Counted from the stretch's first letter, positions 1 to 13,328 are shown. The stretch: 64,000 nucleotides of DNA from Tetracentron sinense (GCA_015143295.1 CM026559.1:24876826-24940825); one strand, 5' to 3'. Numbers and translations are program-made. Notes: generated by a model not told the origin, from the letters alone.

Positions 1-3000
1 ATCAACTTCCCCTGGTGTAGCAAATTTGATGCATCGGGAGCTGATTTCCTTCCTTCAGGTGTGTCTGATCATTCCCCTCTTTTGGTTGATTTCAACTCTT
101 CTTTGCCTACAGGTGCCAGGCCTTTTAAGTTCTTCAATTGTTGGACCCATCACCCTGATTTCAAAAGCATTGTTCAGGATGTCTGGAGAGATCCAATGAG
201 AGGAAACCCAATGTTCTCTCTCACTCAAAAGCTAAAAAATATGAAAGTGAAACTTCACAGCTTGAGTAAACCACTCTTCTCCAATATCTCCTCCCAGTCT
301 ACCAGTGCTAAACAATCCTTAGAAATAGCTCAGATTCTCTTGCATGCTAATCCCTTGAATGACACTCTTATTTCTGAAGAAAAGATTCTTCTTATAAAAT
401 GCAAAAGTCAGGTTTCTTATGAAGAATCTATCTTCAAGTAGAAATCTCGGTCACAATGTCTTTCGCTGGGAGATTGCAATTGAAATTTCTTCTACAAAAG
501 TCTCACCCCTCTCAGAAGCTTCAACAAAATCTCCTCCATTTACGTTAATGCTCCAAAATCACTAATTAGGATGATATTAAGGTTGAAGTTGTCAATTTTT
601 TTGAGACCCTCTTTAGTTCTTGTAGAAACCCAAATATTTTACTTGGTTTGATTGTTTATATGATTAAATAGCATGAAATTAAAGCTAGCAGAAAAGTAGC
701 AAAATAGTTAAAAAAATAATAATTCGCAAACCTGTCAGAGCTACAATTGATTGGAAAGATGTTCTGATTGAATGGACCTGTCAAAGTTTCGATCGATCGC
801 ACCATACTCTTCAATTGATCAAAAAACACCATAAATGTTTTTGAGAATGTGTCAGATCTCCAATCAATCAGAGATACCAGCACTGATCGATTGCCAATAA
901 GTTACGACCAATCGGAAATCGCATACAGAAAGTCGCAAAAACGTGCTTTTAAACTTTTTATTTATTTATGATTTTAGGGTTTCCAACCCTATAAATACCA
1001 TTTATTTCGTGAAACTTAGGTGAAAAAAACATTCTAAGCTTTTGAGAAGAACCAAAAAGGGAAAATATCGAGGGTTTGCAAGGGCTTCCAATTAGAGAAG
1101 AAGGAACACTTGGAAATCAAGATCCAAGGCATTCACAAGCGATTGATCGTAGGAAAACAATCTTGAGAGGTTTGATACTTTATTTAGTTAATGATTTTAA
1201 TTAATAAGAATTACTAGTTTCAAGATCATGATCAGGTATTGATAAATCCTAATTATATAGAATGATTTTATACAATTTCAAGGGATATATCTCAAGCTTT
1301 GGTATGAACTAATGGAAAGATATTGGTAATATTGTTGATTCTGTTTTAAATGATTATTATTGTATGAATTTGGCACATGGTAGATCTTGATTCAATATGG
1401 AGGAAGAGAATGAATGATGGTTATGATGAATTATAGAGGATGAGATTGGATTATGATGGAATAAATGGTGAATGATTTAAAATTTATGTTATGCGATAAT
1501 GTTGATAACCTTGATTAACATGAATTGATATCAATACTTTTTTGAATGATAAATATTATGTATGATTTCACATGTTAAATTATGATTATGTATGCATGTA
1601 TGATGATTAAATTTTGAATAGGTCAATGCTTAGGAGATGATACTATTAACCTAGAATTCCCTAACTATCGTGGTACAGGGCCATTATAGTGGAGTTTTGA
1701 TGATAGAGTATTAGAACCTAAGGGATAACTTAGATGAAAATTAATCATGACACGATCAAGCACAAGTCTGGCGGCATGGTATGTTGGTAAGTCTATATAA
1801 GTCTACTCATTTTTGAGTCTGCATATGTACCAATGACTGATAAGACCCTGGTATGAATGGTATGGACTTGGTGAGAATGGATAACCATGATATTTACATG
1901 CAGATGGTATAGACCTTAAATTATGTGGCTAATAAAGCCTTGGTACAAATTGAAAAGCTTGGAATTACATGGAAACTGGTGTGGACCTTCGGACCCTGGT
2001 ATCATAATGGAAAATGGTATGGACCTTAGAATGGTATAGACCTTGGAACCTTGATATGATAATGGAACTTAGCATGGATTTTGTATGAACTAGTATGGAC
2101 CTAGATGAATGGACATGAGTCTGCATATGTATCACAAGTCTGCATGAGTTATGAATATGAAAACGTCATGAATGGTTATATGAACTGCTTATATGTTTCC
2201 GCACTTTGATATTATGAAGTATGATATTACTGAAAATACATGTTCATTATATTGTTAATTATGCTTTGTATCCGCTAAGTATTTTCAATGCTCAGTCAAA
2301 TTTTTATTATTTGGTAGGTTTAGAATTTGATATCTGCGCTCCAGGACCGTGGATTGAGGAAGAATACGGAAGAGGAGCCTGAAGATGATCATCCTGAAAA
2401 AGAGAGGGATCTGGATAGATGACCCTATTATTGATGCAATAGTTGTTTTATTTCAATTTGAAAAGGGTTGTACTAAAATGATTAATTTAATGTTGCTTAG
2501 ATTTCCAGTTTTGGATTTTGTGATCATAATGGATGATCTGGATTTATTATGTTTATGATTGGTCAATTACATTGATGATTTCTGAATTATAGTGATTATC
2601 ATTTGAATTGTTATTAATGTTAAAGAAAATTTTGAGACTCATATTTTTATGCCTTATATATTGTTAAGATAAGATGGATATGAAGTGTCACGGGTCCAAA
2701 GTCCTATTTGACCAATATGGGATTTTGGGGCACGACAGCTCTCCTTTCAATGAGGCCAAGTTGGACTTCACAAATTTTCCTCTCTTAAAAATGCTCAGTT
2801 TAGATGAAGGCCATCAACTTATTTCAGATATCTCCTGCGATGAAATCAAGAAAGCTTTCTTCAACATGCTATAAATCTCTAGGCTCAATGTTTTAAAACA
2901 CATTTCTTCAAGATCTGTTGGGAGATCATAGCCCCTGATGCCATCAAGGTTGTCAAGTGGTTCTTTAGATCTTCCACTCTTTTACCTGAAATAAACTCCA

Positions 3001-5535
3001 CCCTTATCTCATTGATCCCAAAATTGGCGAGACCAAATACCATCGCAGACTTCAAGCCTAGTTTCCTCTTTAATGTCATTTACAAAGGCATCTCCAAAAT
3101 TTTGGCCAATCGGCTAAAAGATTTCCTTCCTCTATTGATCAGCAAAAACCAATCTGCATTCATTCGTAGCCGTAATATCTCTGACATCATTCTTCTTGCT
3201 CATGAAATCATTCGCAATTAACATCATAAGAGAGGAACCCCAGATTTACCATCAAAATAGATATTATGAAGGTCTTTGAAATGATTGGATGGGATTATCT
3301 CCTCAAAATGCTTGATATGATGGGCATTCCCCCCACTTTCATCTAATGGTTAACTCCCTTCTTCTCCTCTTAGAAGTTCTCTGTAGTAATAAATTGTTCT
3401 CTTAAGAGTTACTTCAAAAGCACTCGCAGCTTGCTCCAAAGAGACCCTTTTTCACCTTTTCTCTTTGTCATTGTCATGGAGGGGTTTGTTGTCCTTCTGA
3501 ACCAAGCTTACTATTCTGGCTCCATAGCTCCCCACTCCTGATGTAACAAACCTTTAGATTCTCACATCAGTTTCCTGATGACCTATTCGTTTTCCTCAAA
3601 GCGAAACCAAGATCTGCTCATAAACTTAGCAAAGTTTTATTCAAATTTTCCGTGCTCTCGGGGCTCTTTCTTAACACTTCCAAAAACCAAATGGTTTTTG
3701 GAGGCACCTCCCTTCTTATGCAACAAATTTTCAAGGCTTCCTTGCCTTTTCATATTGGGGCCCTCCTAGTTAGATTGCTAGGCTTGCCTTTGATTTCAGG
3801 TAGATTGCGTGCCTTTGACTGCAATCCTCTGATTTCTCGCCTTCTCTCCAAAGTCAAGAGCTAGAAAGCCAATAGCCTTTCATAGGCTGGGAGAGTCGAA
3901 CTGATTAAATCAGTGCTTAATAGCCTCCACATTTTTTGGTCTAAGCTCTTCCTTGTCCCCAAGAAAGTCATTCTTTTTATTGAACAAATATGTTGTAATT
4001 TCCTATGGGCGGGCCCGGATCCCCATAGAAGAATACATCCTATATCATGGTCCAAAATGTATAGACCTAAAGAAGAAGGGGGGATGGGAGTCAGATTGGA
4101 ACAAGGCTGGTATTCTTTGCCAAGTCTGGGCTATTGCTGCTAAATCTGAGGGATTGTGGGTTAAATGGTGTCATGCAAAACTCATTAAAGGATCCAATTT
4201 CTAGATGGTGAAGTTACCCTCCGATTGCTCTTGGGTTTGGCGCAAAATTCTAAATTCGAGAGATAAAGCTTATGATATAACTCAGTCTATTGCCAATGGG
4301 GAGGGTACTTCTATATGGTTAGACCCTTGGCACCCTCTTGGAATTTTGGACCAGGTTTTTGGGCATAGACTTCAACATGACTCTGGGTTCACACGTGAGG
4401 CAAAGGTTTCAAGCATTATTCTTGCCAACAAGTGGGATCCCCGACCTATCATTTTAGCTGACCTCATTGAAGTTTGGAACAAGTTGTCGTTAGTGGAGAT
4501 AAATTCAGATAACTCTAATGAGGTTCTATGGAAACCTCACAGTTTTGGCATCTAAACTCTCAAATCTGCTTGGATGTGCATCAGATCACTATCAAACAAG
4601 CATCCTTGGCATTCTCTCATTTGGTTCTCAAAAAATATATCTCGTCACTCCTTTATCTCATGGCTAGCTCTGTCAAACAAATTGCAAACGCAAGGTCGCC
4701 TCCTCAAGTACAATATTATCCATCGATCAAATTGCATCTTGTGTCGAGCAAATTCTGAAAATGTTAATCACCTCTTTTTTTTTTATTGTAGATTCACAAA
4801 TCATATCTGGAAACATATCCTTAGATTGAATCACTATAGGCACCGCTCCATTCTTTCTTGGGATAGTGAGATGACTAGGGCCTCCTCTGAATTTCAAGGG
4901 AATTCCCTGGTGGCCCATATTAAAAAGATCTCTATGTGTGCCACCATTTACCACATATGGAAAGAGCGAAACAATCGAATCTGTTGCAATATCTTCAAGT
5001 CTAGAGATCTCATTATCAAGGACATCGTGAAAGACACATGGCTGAAATTTTTTGAAGTTGATCAACAAGCAGAAGGTTCGGCTTATAATAGAGAATTCTT
5101 TGATAATTGGCAAATTCAAGTTGCCTTCATCTGTTCCCCTTCATTTGGTGTGTTTGGCAGCCCCCCCAAATTGGAAATTGGGTCCTCAACTGTGATGGTT
5201 CTGTTTGGCCAGATGGTGCTGGATTTGGGGGTATATTCAGCGACTACAATGGAAATCCAGTTCTTGGCTTTGCTTTTGGAGCTCCGGATTCTGACATCTT
5301 GACATTGGGGATCACTACAATTTCTAAAGGTCTTGATATTGCGACTAAACGCGGTATTATAGTTTCTTCTATTCAATCGGACCTCCATTGAGCTTCTATT
5401 TGTCTATCTAATAGAGAACAATCTCCATGGGTCCTTAGAACTCTTGTTAGATCCACTATTATTAAGATGACAAATCTGCAAATCCCTTCGGTCACTCACA
5501 TTTGGCGAGAAGCCAATGGAGCAACTGAGTTTTGA
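1..5535 (+). mobile_element. Degenerate L1-type LINE with RNase H, split by a solo LTR
   Basis: This is an old plant L1 LINE on the + strand, cut by the window edge at its 5' side. Translated pieces give, in order: the end of the endonuclease (SDHSPLLVDF at 61-100), the linker (FFNCWTHHPDF), reverse transcriptase blocks at 2738-3870 (IPKLARPNTIADF, KILANRLK, QSAFIRSRNISD, and a decayed catalytic motif read as FPDDLFVF near 3567), the post-RT segment FLWAGPDPHRRIHPISWSKM, a zinc-binding zf-RVT region at 4560-4810, and an RNase H domain (WVLNCDGSVWPDGAGFGG) at 5185-5530. Several stops and frame changes interrupt it, so it is dead. The stretch 621-2737 is a foreign LTR; removing it rejoins the LINE between its FFETLFSS and SPFNEAKLDF segments. 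The 3' end abuts a TIR element, and no poly(A) tail is visible. Confidence 0.85.
621..2737 (+). mobile_element. Solo LTR (A), probable Ty3/gypsy, inside the LINE
   Basis: The element starts TGTAGAAACCC and ends GGGGCACGACA, which are TG...CA termini. It interrupts LINE coding sequence and is flanked by near-identical 5-bp direct repeats (GTTCT before, GCTCT after). A promoter-like TATAAATA lies near 990. The final 70 bp match the end of LTR C at 8808-11571 on the other strand, and both share the phrase TCAATGCTCAGTC. A degenerate repeat containing 'tggtatggacctt' fills 1840-2110. No internal retroelement genes are present, which indicates a solo LTR. Membership of a long-LTR gypsy lineage such as Tekay/Del is inferred from length and termini only. 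Confidence 0.7.
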
Positions 5536-6815
5536 TTAAATACACATACAACCCCTCAGGTTTTAGAAAATACATTAGGTACCCCTACTTTTCAAAATAT
5601 TGACACTTACACCCCTTCCATCAGTTGACCGTTAGTCAACTGACAGAATGGTGATGTCATGTGATAAAGTGGTATAAGCTACCCAAAATGCCCTCTACTA
5701 AAGTTGTCATTTTCTACTTTTCTCATATACAAAATTGCCCCCTCATTTTAAAATGAAGCCAAGTCCTCTAGGAGTGGTCACGTGTCCTTTTTAACACTCT
5801 TAAATGGGGTTAGATTCACCCATCCATCCTTGGTTTTTTTTTCTTTCTAAATATTAATTTTTTTTTAAAATTAAAAAAAAAATTATGGTTTTTTTAATAT
5901 TAAAATATTTTTAAGAAAATTAATATTTAAAATAAAAAACAAGGATGGGCGGGTGAACCTAGGGGTGGGTGAATCTAACCCCATTTAAAGGGTGTCAAAA
6001 AGGACACGTGGCTACCTCAAAGGGTGTCAAAAAGGACACGTGGCCACCTCAAGGGTTCATCTACCCATCCTTGGTTTTTTTTAATTAAAAATATAAAATT
6101 CTTTTTTTAAAATATTTTAATATTAAAAAAGCCTTAAAAACAATTTTTAAATTTTAAAAAAAGAATTAATATTTTTTTAAAAAAAAACCAAGGATGGGTG
6201 ACTGAACCCTAGGGGTGGGTGAATCTTAACCACAATTAAGAAGTGTCAAAAAGGACACGTGGCCACCCTTAGGGTTCACCCGCCCATCCTTGGTTTTTTT
6301 TTAAATAGTAATTCTTTTTTTAAATATTTTAATATTAAAAAAGCCTTAAAAACAAATTTTAAATTTTAAAAAAAGAATTAATATTTAGAAAAAAAATAAA
6401 ACCAAGGATGGGCGGGTGAACCCTAGGGGTGGGTGAATCTAACCCCATTTAAAGGGTGTCAAAAAGGACACGTGGCTATCTCAAGGGGTGTCAAGAGGGA
6501 CACTTGGCCACCTCAAGGGGTGTCAAAAAGGACACGTAGCCACCCCTAGAGGATTTGATTTCATTTTAAAATGAGGACAATTTAGTATATAAGAAAAGTG
6601 GAAACTGACAATTTTAGTAGAGAGGGCATTTTTGGTAGTTCATACCACTTTATCACATGACATCATCATTCTATTAATTGACTAACGGTCAACTGATAGA
6701 AGGGGTGTAAGTGTCAATATTTTGAAAAGTAGGGGTACCTAATATATTTTCTTAAACCTGAGGGGGTCTATGTGTATTTTCGTCAAACCCTCAGGGAGTG
6801 TAAATGTATTTTCTC
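5536..6815. mobile_element. Long-TIR foldback/Mutator-like non-autonomous element
   Basis: The first about 250 bp and last about 250 bp are inverted copies of each other. The left side reads 'acacatacaacccctcagg' and the right side 'cctgagggggtctatgtgt'; further in, the left 'cagttgaccgttagtcaactg' region pairs with the right 'ttgactaacggtcaactg'. Between the arms lie three tandem palindromic units, each running from 'cccatccttgg' through an AT-rich middle to 'ccaaggatggg', joined by 'gtgtcaaaaaggacacgtgg'. There is no coding capacity. The outer boundary is fuzzy, because TIR similarity may extend a few bases into 'ctgag', and no clean target duplication was found. Confidence 0.75.
5777..6476. 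promoter_or_regulatory. Cluster of ABRE/G-box motifs carried by the TIR element
   Basis: The motif GGACACGTGGC, containing the ACACGTGGC core known as a plant abscisic-acid response element bound by bZIP factors, occurs at 6002, 6034, 6253 and 6466. A reverse-oriented version, GTCACGTGTCC, sits at 5777, and a decayed copy (GGACACGTAGCC) lies near 6528. They recur because the surrounding unit is tandemly repeated. Whether any of them works as an enhancer is unknown; the nearest recognised gene starts about 8.5 kb away. Confidence 0.5.
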
Positions 6816-8807
6816 CATTTATCCATTGTTCTCTTAGTAGACTTTTGAGCACAGATTTTTATACTCACTGGTGTTTAGAGATTAGGAGTCACCACTTATT
6901 AATTATGAGGGATAAGTCCCGGATATGGATAAAGTCTTATGATCTACATGAGAGTCCAAGTAAGAGGTTCGATTAAGTCCCAGAAAAGGTGTTAGGCACT
7001 CTAGGACCTTCATTTTACAATGGTTACCTACTCTCTAGGTATAAGTCAAATTAGTGTCAAAGTTTTATTCAAATGCTTAAGTTTTAGAGTATACTAATCC
7101 AAGAAATGAGAAAATTTTAATTAAGATCGAATCCGGGTTGGGTTGCCTACGTACTCACATAGGATGAAATCAGACCAAGTGTAGTTCTGGCATATGAGCC
7201 CGTGCTAAGACTAGGAGAGTATGTGTGTTCACCGGAGTGGCTAAGGGTCTAGCCCGGGGCTAGGGTTGGTTGACCGGGTTGGTCAAGTGCATGGTGTAGA
7301 GGGTTTGGGCTCGGAGGCCAAGGATTAAACCCGGAGGCTTGGGGTTGGGCATGGAGACCAAAGGATGGGCCCAGGGGCCAAGAATTGAGCTCGAAGGCTA
7401 AGGATTGGGCCCGATGGCCAAGGATTGTGACTAGAGGCTAAAGCATGGGCCTGGAGGCCGAGGTTAAGCCCGAAGGCTAAAGGATTATTCTGATAGACTA
7501 AGTTTGGGCCCGATAAGCCAAGGTTAGGCCCGATAAGCTAGGGAGATGGGCCCGAAGGCTTAAGGTTGCTTTACCGGAGTTAAAAGACGAGTTAACCATG
7601 ATTAGGATTGCTAACCATGGTTTACAAGGTCCAATGTCAGATTTATGATCCTCGTATTTTGTAGATGTTTTTGAGATTTTTCTAGATTTTTACTAAGGTT
7701 AAACGGTCTTAACCATGATTAAAAGTTAATCGGGATTAAGTTTAACCCAGTTAAGGTTCTGATTCGGTCAGGAGTGAGCCCAGTAACCATGGCAGGGCTT
7801 AGAATGGTCTCCTACCTAGTCTGGGCCAAGCAAAGCCCAAATAAATAGAAGCTGGAATTGGTGGTATACTGTTCACCGTCAATTCTAATTCTTCACAGAA
7901 TCAGAATGGCGGTAGATCGTGTACCGTCATTCCTAGTTTTCTGGAAATAACTTTACTGGACTAGGGAGAGGTCAGGAATGATACTCAAGGGGTTTTGGAC
8001 CCTTGGAAGATGTTCAGGGGACTTCAGGGCAAGTCCTGGCCTGGTCTGGGCCTTGAGTCTGGTTTAGATTAGGTCCACAGAGGCCATCTACAGTGAGAAG
8101 CAGAATACCCAGAATGTCGGTAAACTATTTCTGGCATTCTGGACAGATTCCAAGTTTGTTCATTTTAACCATAGTTAGGTTAGCTTGGGGAGCCTAGAAG
8201 GACCAGAGAATGAGGGAGGGAGGTCTCAAGGACCTAGGTCAGGCCCTGGAATGAACCATGGGGCCACAAAATGCAGTTTATAACTACTGTAATGAGAAAG
8301 GCCAGAAATGGTGGTACTGTGTTTACCGCAATTTTTGGATTTTTCCAAAATCAAAATTTCTCCCCTTGGTGTTGCATCATACTACTTGTAGGGGATCCCT
8401 CATAGGCTAAGGGTCCCCCAGACTATATGGGGAGTGCCTATGTCAGTGGTAAGGCCATGGGGCCAGATTTTTTACCATTTGAGGGGTCCCCATGCTTAAG
8501 GGGAAGGCAAGGGGAACCCCTACTCCTAGGGTTTTGCAACACAACAACACAAAAGAAATCCCCTGGAGTAGGACCAAGGGCTCACAACATTTAGAGAAGA
8601 GAATAGGGGAAAGGGCAAGGCCTTACCCAACTGATCCGCTTGCTACAGTGGTGGAGAAAGTGGTGATGGCCATAAAGGAGGGCTTCTTAGGTGAAGATTC
8701 ATTTTCTCAGGTTCTCAGCTCTTGGACTCGCAAGCATAGGTCTTCAGGGTGTCTGGAGTTATTCTCAGACCCTCGAATTTTGCAAAGTTTTCTCAGGGGA
8801 GAGTTAG

Positions 8808-11571
8808 TGTAACGACCCAAAATCTTACCTTGACCAAAATAGGATCTTGGGTCGCCACATTTCTTAAACCTGCTTAAACCCCATGACATACAACATGAGT
8901 CTCCAAAAATGAGAATAATAAAATTCGATATACAAAACTCAAACCATCCTGTACAAATGTAATATGTCCAACATAACCCACCATAATCGAGAACGTTTAA
9001 AACTACCAACAAAAGTAAGACAGTGTAAGCAACATCTCGAAAGACCTAAGTCTATTACAATCCATTTCAAAATGTAAAACAATGCCTAATAATGTGACCA
9101 CCTAACCAACTCTTGAGCTTCCTCAATCGGAGGCTCACCTTCTTCTTCTATCTTAATGTAGAAATCTTCAATCATGGCTCAGTAATTAACTCGCTCTAAA
9201 TCCGACGACAATAACAAGTCGACTGAGCATTGATAACGCTCAACGGATATCCAGTATAACCATAACAATAACTCATGCTCATAACGAATATCAAATTCAT
9301 GCAACAATTACAAAATCAATAACAGGTTCATATGACATTTGCATAATCCATGACAGGTTCATATGACATAATCATTAACAAGTTCATATGATATTTATAT
9401 AATCCATGAAAAGTTCATATAGTATATTCAATAACAGGTTCATATGACATTTGCATGATCTATTACAAGTTCATATGACATAATCAATAACAAGTTCATA
9501 TGACATTTATATAATCAATATCTCAATCCAATGCATAATCCTATAATCAGAGTGCAGAAGAACATGTAGACATATCATATCATGTTTCATTGTCATCGTA
9601 ATTCAGTGTTCATGATTCATTACTTGTAAGTAACTGGCATATCGCTCGGAAGTAGATACAGACCATGCCCATGCAATAACGTGATTGACATGCCGCTCTT
9701 AATGGATATAGACCATGCTCATGCAATAACTTAACTGATATGTGGCTCTTAATAGATACGTACCATCTCATGCAATTACTTAATTGACATGCGGCTCTTT
9801 ATGGATACGGACCATGCCCATTCAGTTACTTAATTGACATGCTGCTCTTAAAGGATATGGACCATGCCCATTCAGTTACTTAACTGACATGCCGCTCTTA
9901 ATGGATACGGACCATGCCCATACATTCCTATCCAAGTATGATGATCTTTACCAGCTTATCAGTTCTCTCCCAGCTTAACTCTAGACTTTACTAGTGCATG
10001 CCCTTGTGAGACTCCTTAACACATATGCAAGTTTGTGCAATAGTGTCGTAATTAACATTCGAATCGATCATCTCTTGGATTCAAATCCTCCTCCAAGGAA
10101 CTCCGCCAGGTTACATCTCCCTGGTTAGAGAATCCTCGACCTGAAAGTCTTCTTCTAAGATTTGTTCTACCCAAATATCAATCACCATACAAGATAGATA
10201 GACATAATTTAACATTCACGATTACCATTCAAACTTGGTCATCACTTAGGTTTCCGTCTTCCGTTGAGAAACTCCGCTAGGTTACATCTCCCTAATTAGA
10301 GAATTCCTGGCATGGAGGACTTCTTCTAAACTTTGACCTATCTGAATGTCGATCACCATGCAATATAAATAGGGCATAATTTATCATGACAACAAAAATA
10401 TCCATTTGATTTAGTTTCCTAATAATCAATAGCATCATACAACATTCATCATTCTTAAGCATTTCAACAAACACCTTGAGTGCGTTAATTATGGATACTT
10501 TGCTCCTTCCCATTTTCGACATTTCACCACATCATAATCCATCCATACAAGCCAACACAATTAACATCCATACATTCATCGCATCCTCCATTTATTTCAT
10601 TCCTAACATTTTCCATTCATGTAATCCATCATTTCTTATTTCCTAACAATAACCTTAAAACATACTTAACTATATATTTCTATCATACTATAACATACAA
10701 CATATCATAATAGAGTAGAGTTGAAGAGTTTATCGACTATTCATACACAATAGAGTTTGTAGCACATGCAAAACCCTTATTTCAATAGTAAAATCCTCAT
10801 TCATGCTTATTGCCTAACCATCTTTGTATAATCATGTAATACCCTTGATAATCCATAAACATCCTTATTAAAACATGCAAAACATTTACTAAGGTTAGAT
10901 TAGAAAAGATATTGACCTTAGGGATCGTTTCATTGGATCCAAATAGCTCAACAGAAGATATGAGGAAGATCTCCAAGCTTTCCTTGAAATCTCCAAGCAA
11001 TCTTATTCCTTTCTAAGCAATTTCTTCCTTAGAACCCTAGGTTCTCTCATCTCCTTTGCTAAATTAGGTTAAAAATGGTTAGGATAATCTAAAATCTCGA
11101 AATAAGACCCCTATTTATACTCCCAAGGGTTAAAAACCCTAAAATATGCGATTTGGGGATTTTTTAAAAACCAAAATCGTGCGCACCGATCGATCGGGGG
11201 TTCAGTTCCGATCGATCGGACTCAACTGAGCACTTTCGGGTTTAGGCTGATTGATCACCGATTGATGGTTGATCGATGACCGATCGATCGGTCTGCCTGG
11301 GCCGATCGATCGAGCCTCAACAGACAAAACTGGAAATTTTTACCCGGAACCCGCTCTGGTAATTAACCCGTAACTTTTGATTAGGTTGCCGGAATTAGAC
11401 AATTCAAGATGCGTTGTAATCGTTATTCGAAGGGGAACAATTTTTTTTATAATAGAGATATCCTAATTTCAAGTCCTTAGAGGTCAAAATGTCTCATCAA
11501 GTTGGACGAAAGTGAGAGAGAACCCTAAAACATTCGGGTTAATACTAAAAATCCAAGATTAGGACCCTACA
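8808..11571 (-). mobile_element. Solo LTR (C), same family as A, nested in the Tat-type LTR
   Basis: On the + strand it begins TGTAACGACCC and ends GGACCCTACA. Read on the - strand it runs TGTAGGGTCC...GGGTCGTTACA, with a promoter-like TATAAATAGG near 11115-11130 and a leader-like stretch after it. The - strand end and the 'ggatatccgttgagcg...tcaatgctcagtc' segment match LTR A. It contains two tandem arrays, at 9310-9520 and 9630-9930. The flanking pentamers do not match, so no target duplication is claimed. No retroelement coding sequence is present. Confidence 0.65.
9310..9930. repeat. Tandem repeat arrays inside LTR C
   Basis: From 9310 to 9520 a unit of roughly 30-60 bp built on 'caggttcatatgacatttg' recurs six or more times. 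From 9630 to 9930 a unit of about 58 bp built on 'gacatgccgctcttaatgg' and 'accatgcccat' recurs about six times. Copies are imperfect, as in old LTR-internal minisatellites. Confidence 0.75.
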
Positions 11572-11755
11572 CTCCTAAAAGTTATACTTAAGCACATATA
11601 GGGATATATTATTGATTATTTTAACCCTATTAAATAAGGTAATAAGATAATAGTAATTCTGGGTCTCTAAAGTTAACATGCATCTAAAGTTAGGGGGAAA
11701 CTGGGATTTATGGGAGAGGGGATAGGGACATGGAGGGCAATTGGATGAGGGTAGG

Positions 11756-12920
11756 TGTAGAACCCCGAATTTATTATTTCTTAATAACTGTGATCTTTAT
11801 TAAATGCTATGGAAACATGTATTTAATTTTTTTTTAATGTATTTAAGCCTATAAATTAATTCGAAAAGTAGTGTTTTTAAAACCCGAGTAAACACTCAAT
11901 TTAATTCGTTTTTGAGGTTTAATTGTATGAAAAGGGAGAAAATCAAAAAGTAAAAAAAATAAAATTTCGGCGCCATGGCCGATCGATCGCCCACCGGCGG
12001 TGATCGATTGCCCCTGGCGGCGACAGATTGCCAAAAACGCCATTTGGGCTTATTTTTGCGCGTTTTTCCGACTTGTGGAGTCCCTAGAGCTCCCAACACT
12101 ATAAATACCTCTTATACTCGTGGGTTAAGGGTTTCTAAAACTTTTTAGACCTAAAAGAGAGTGAGAGAAGAGATTTTTCAGAGATCTAAGAGGGAAGATT
12201 AAAGGTTTTTCAAGGAGAAATTGTGAAAAAAGCTTAGATCCATCTCATTCGCAAGTGCGTGATTGTAGGGAAGCGATCATGAGAGGTAAATATGACTTCC
12301 TTCCTATCAATATAGGGATTTTTGATATAAATATGATGAAGTAATAGATCTAAAGCAAGAACAACAAGAGAAAATATGTGTGTGATATTTCAATCTATTA
12401 TGGAAAATAAATATGATGATCTTATGATGTTTTATACCAGGATTTTCCTATGGAAAAATATATATGATGATTTTAAGATGTTTTAAATCACGATTTCCCC
12501 TTGAAACATTTATATAGGATGTTAGAGAGTTTTAAAATCATGATTTCTTATGGATAGTATATATGATGAATAGAAAATGTTCTAGATGATGATTTCCTTG
12601 TGAAAATTATTATGTGAAAGATGTTCTTCATGATTTGTAATTTTATATCAATAAGGGAAAAAATGAATGTTTTTGTAGTATATGGATGATGAGAATGGAG
12701 GAAGGGGACGATGTTTGTAATTGATGAAACCATTATAAGTTTGCCTGAGATTATGATGTGTTATAAAAATTAGAGTTTTGCGAGATTTATTTGATTATAT
12801 TTGGGTATTGAAAATTTAGACACGATAAATAAGATTATCCCTTATTTTATTTGCTAAATCTATGTTTTAAATTGATTATGATGAGAATCCTTACATGTTC
12901 AAATGTATGCATTATAATTG
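11756..12920 (+). mobile_element. Incomplete LTR (B), related to A, nested in the Tat-type LTR
   Basis: It starts TGTAGAACCCCG, like LTR A. It carries the same order of landmarks: 'cgatcgatcg' clusters, then a TATAAATACC box near 12103, then a leader with 'gcgattgtaggaa'-type sequence and an AT-rich body. A repeat of about 60 bp with 'aatcatgatttcc' recurs about four times between 12340 and 12620. The right border near 12900-12930, where Tat-type LTR sequence resumes, is approximate, and the element is not whole. Confidence 0.55.
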
Positions 12921-13328
12921 GGCCCATGCCTTAGGTTTGTATGGATTGGGGCTAGGCTAGGGCTAGCTAGGGTTCACCTAGGGCTTAACTAGGGTTAGAC
13001 CTAGGGTAGGCTTAAGGTTTAACTAGGATTAGACCTAGGGTTGACTTAGGGTGAACCTTGGGTTTACCTATGATTTGATTAGGGTTTGATTGGGGTTAAC
13101 CATGGTTAAAGGGTTTAACTATGGTTATAGAGGGGTGTAAAAATTGGGTGCTTATAAGACTTTCTGTCAGAATTTTGTTACCATTGTAGATAAGGACAAA
13201 TTTGGATATAAATATCCTAGATTGTAATTATGATTATCTTTTATAGATCTGGTAGGTCTGCTTAATCCAATTTACCCTCTAAAAAATAAAACCGCACATT
13301 TATCAGGTCAATGACTGGTCATATTTGT

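Larger units (their letters stand above)
6845..13157 (-). mobile_element. Tat/Ogre-type solo LTR with two nested LTR insertions
   Basis: The outer parts match, in reverse orientation, the two ends of the LTR at 59744-62184. On the low-coordinate side the shared blocks are 'ggagtcaccacttatt', 'gggttgcctacgtactcac' and the 'catatgagcccgtgc' region. On the high-coordinate side (12930-13157) they are 'aattgggtgc', 'ttaaccatggtt' and irregular 'ccctaggt'-type repeats. The whole is flanked by the 5-bp direct repeat GACTT (6840-6844 and 13158-13162). Without the nested LTRs C and B it is about 2.4 kb, close to the 2.44 kb of the right-hand copy, although its central body has diverged and looks like another subfamily. 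No internal region remains. It is older than LTRs B and C, which sit inside it. Confidence 0.6.

Noticed and set aside
2674-2874. Open frame of 66 codons
   Set aside because: It fuses the last 64 bp of LTR A to LINE reverse-transcriptase sequence; it is an insertion chimera, not a gene.
8492-8812. Open frame of 106 codons
   Set aside because: It lies in the Tat-type LTR and stops at the LTR C junction; no domain or splice context.
9310-9930. CRISPR-like regular repeats
   Set aside because: Units are long, imperfect and lack distinct spacers, and the context is a plant LTR.
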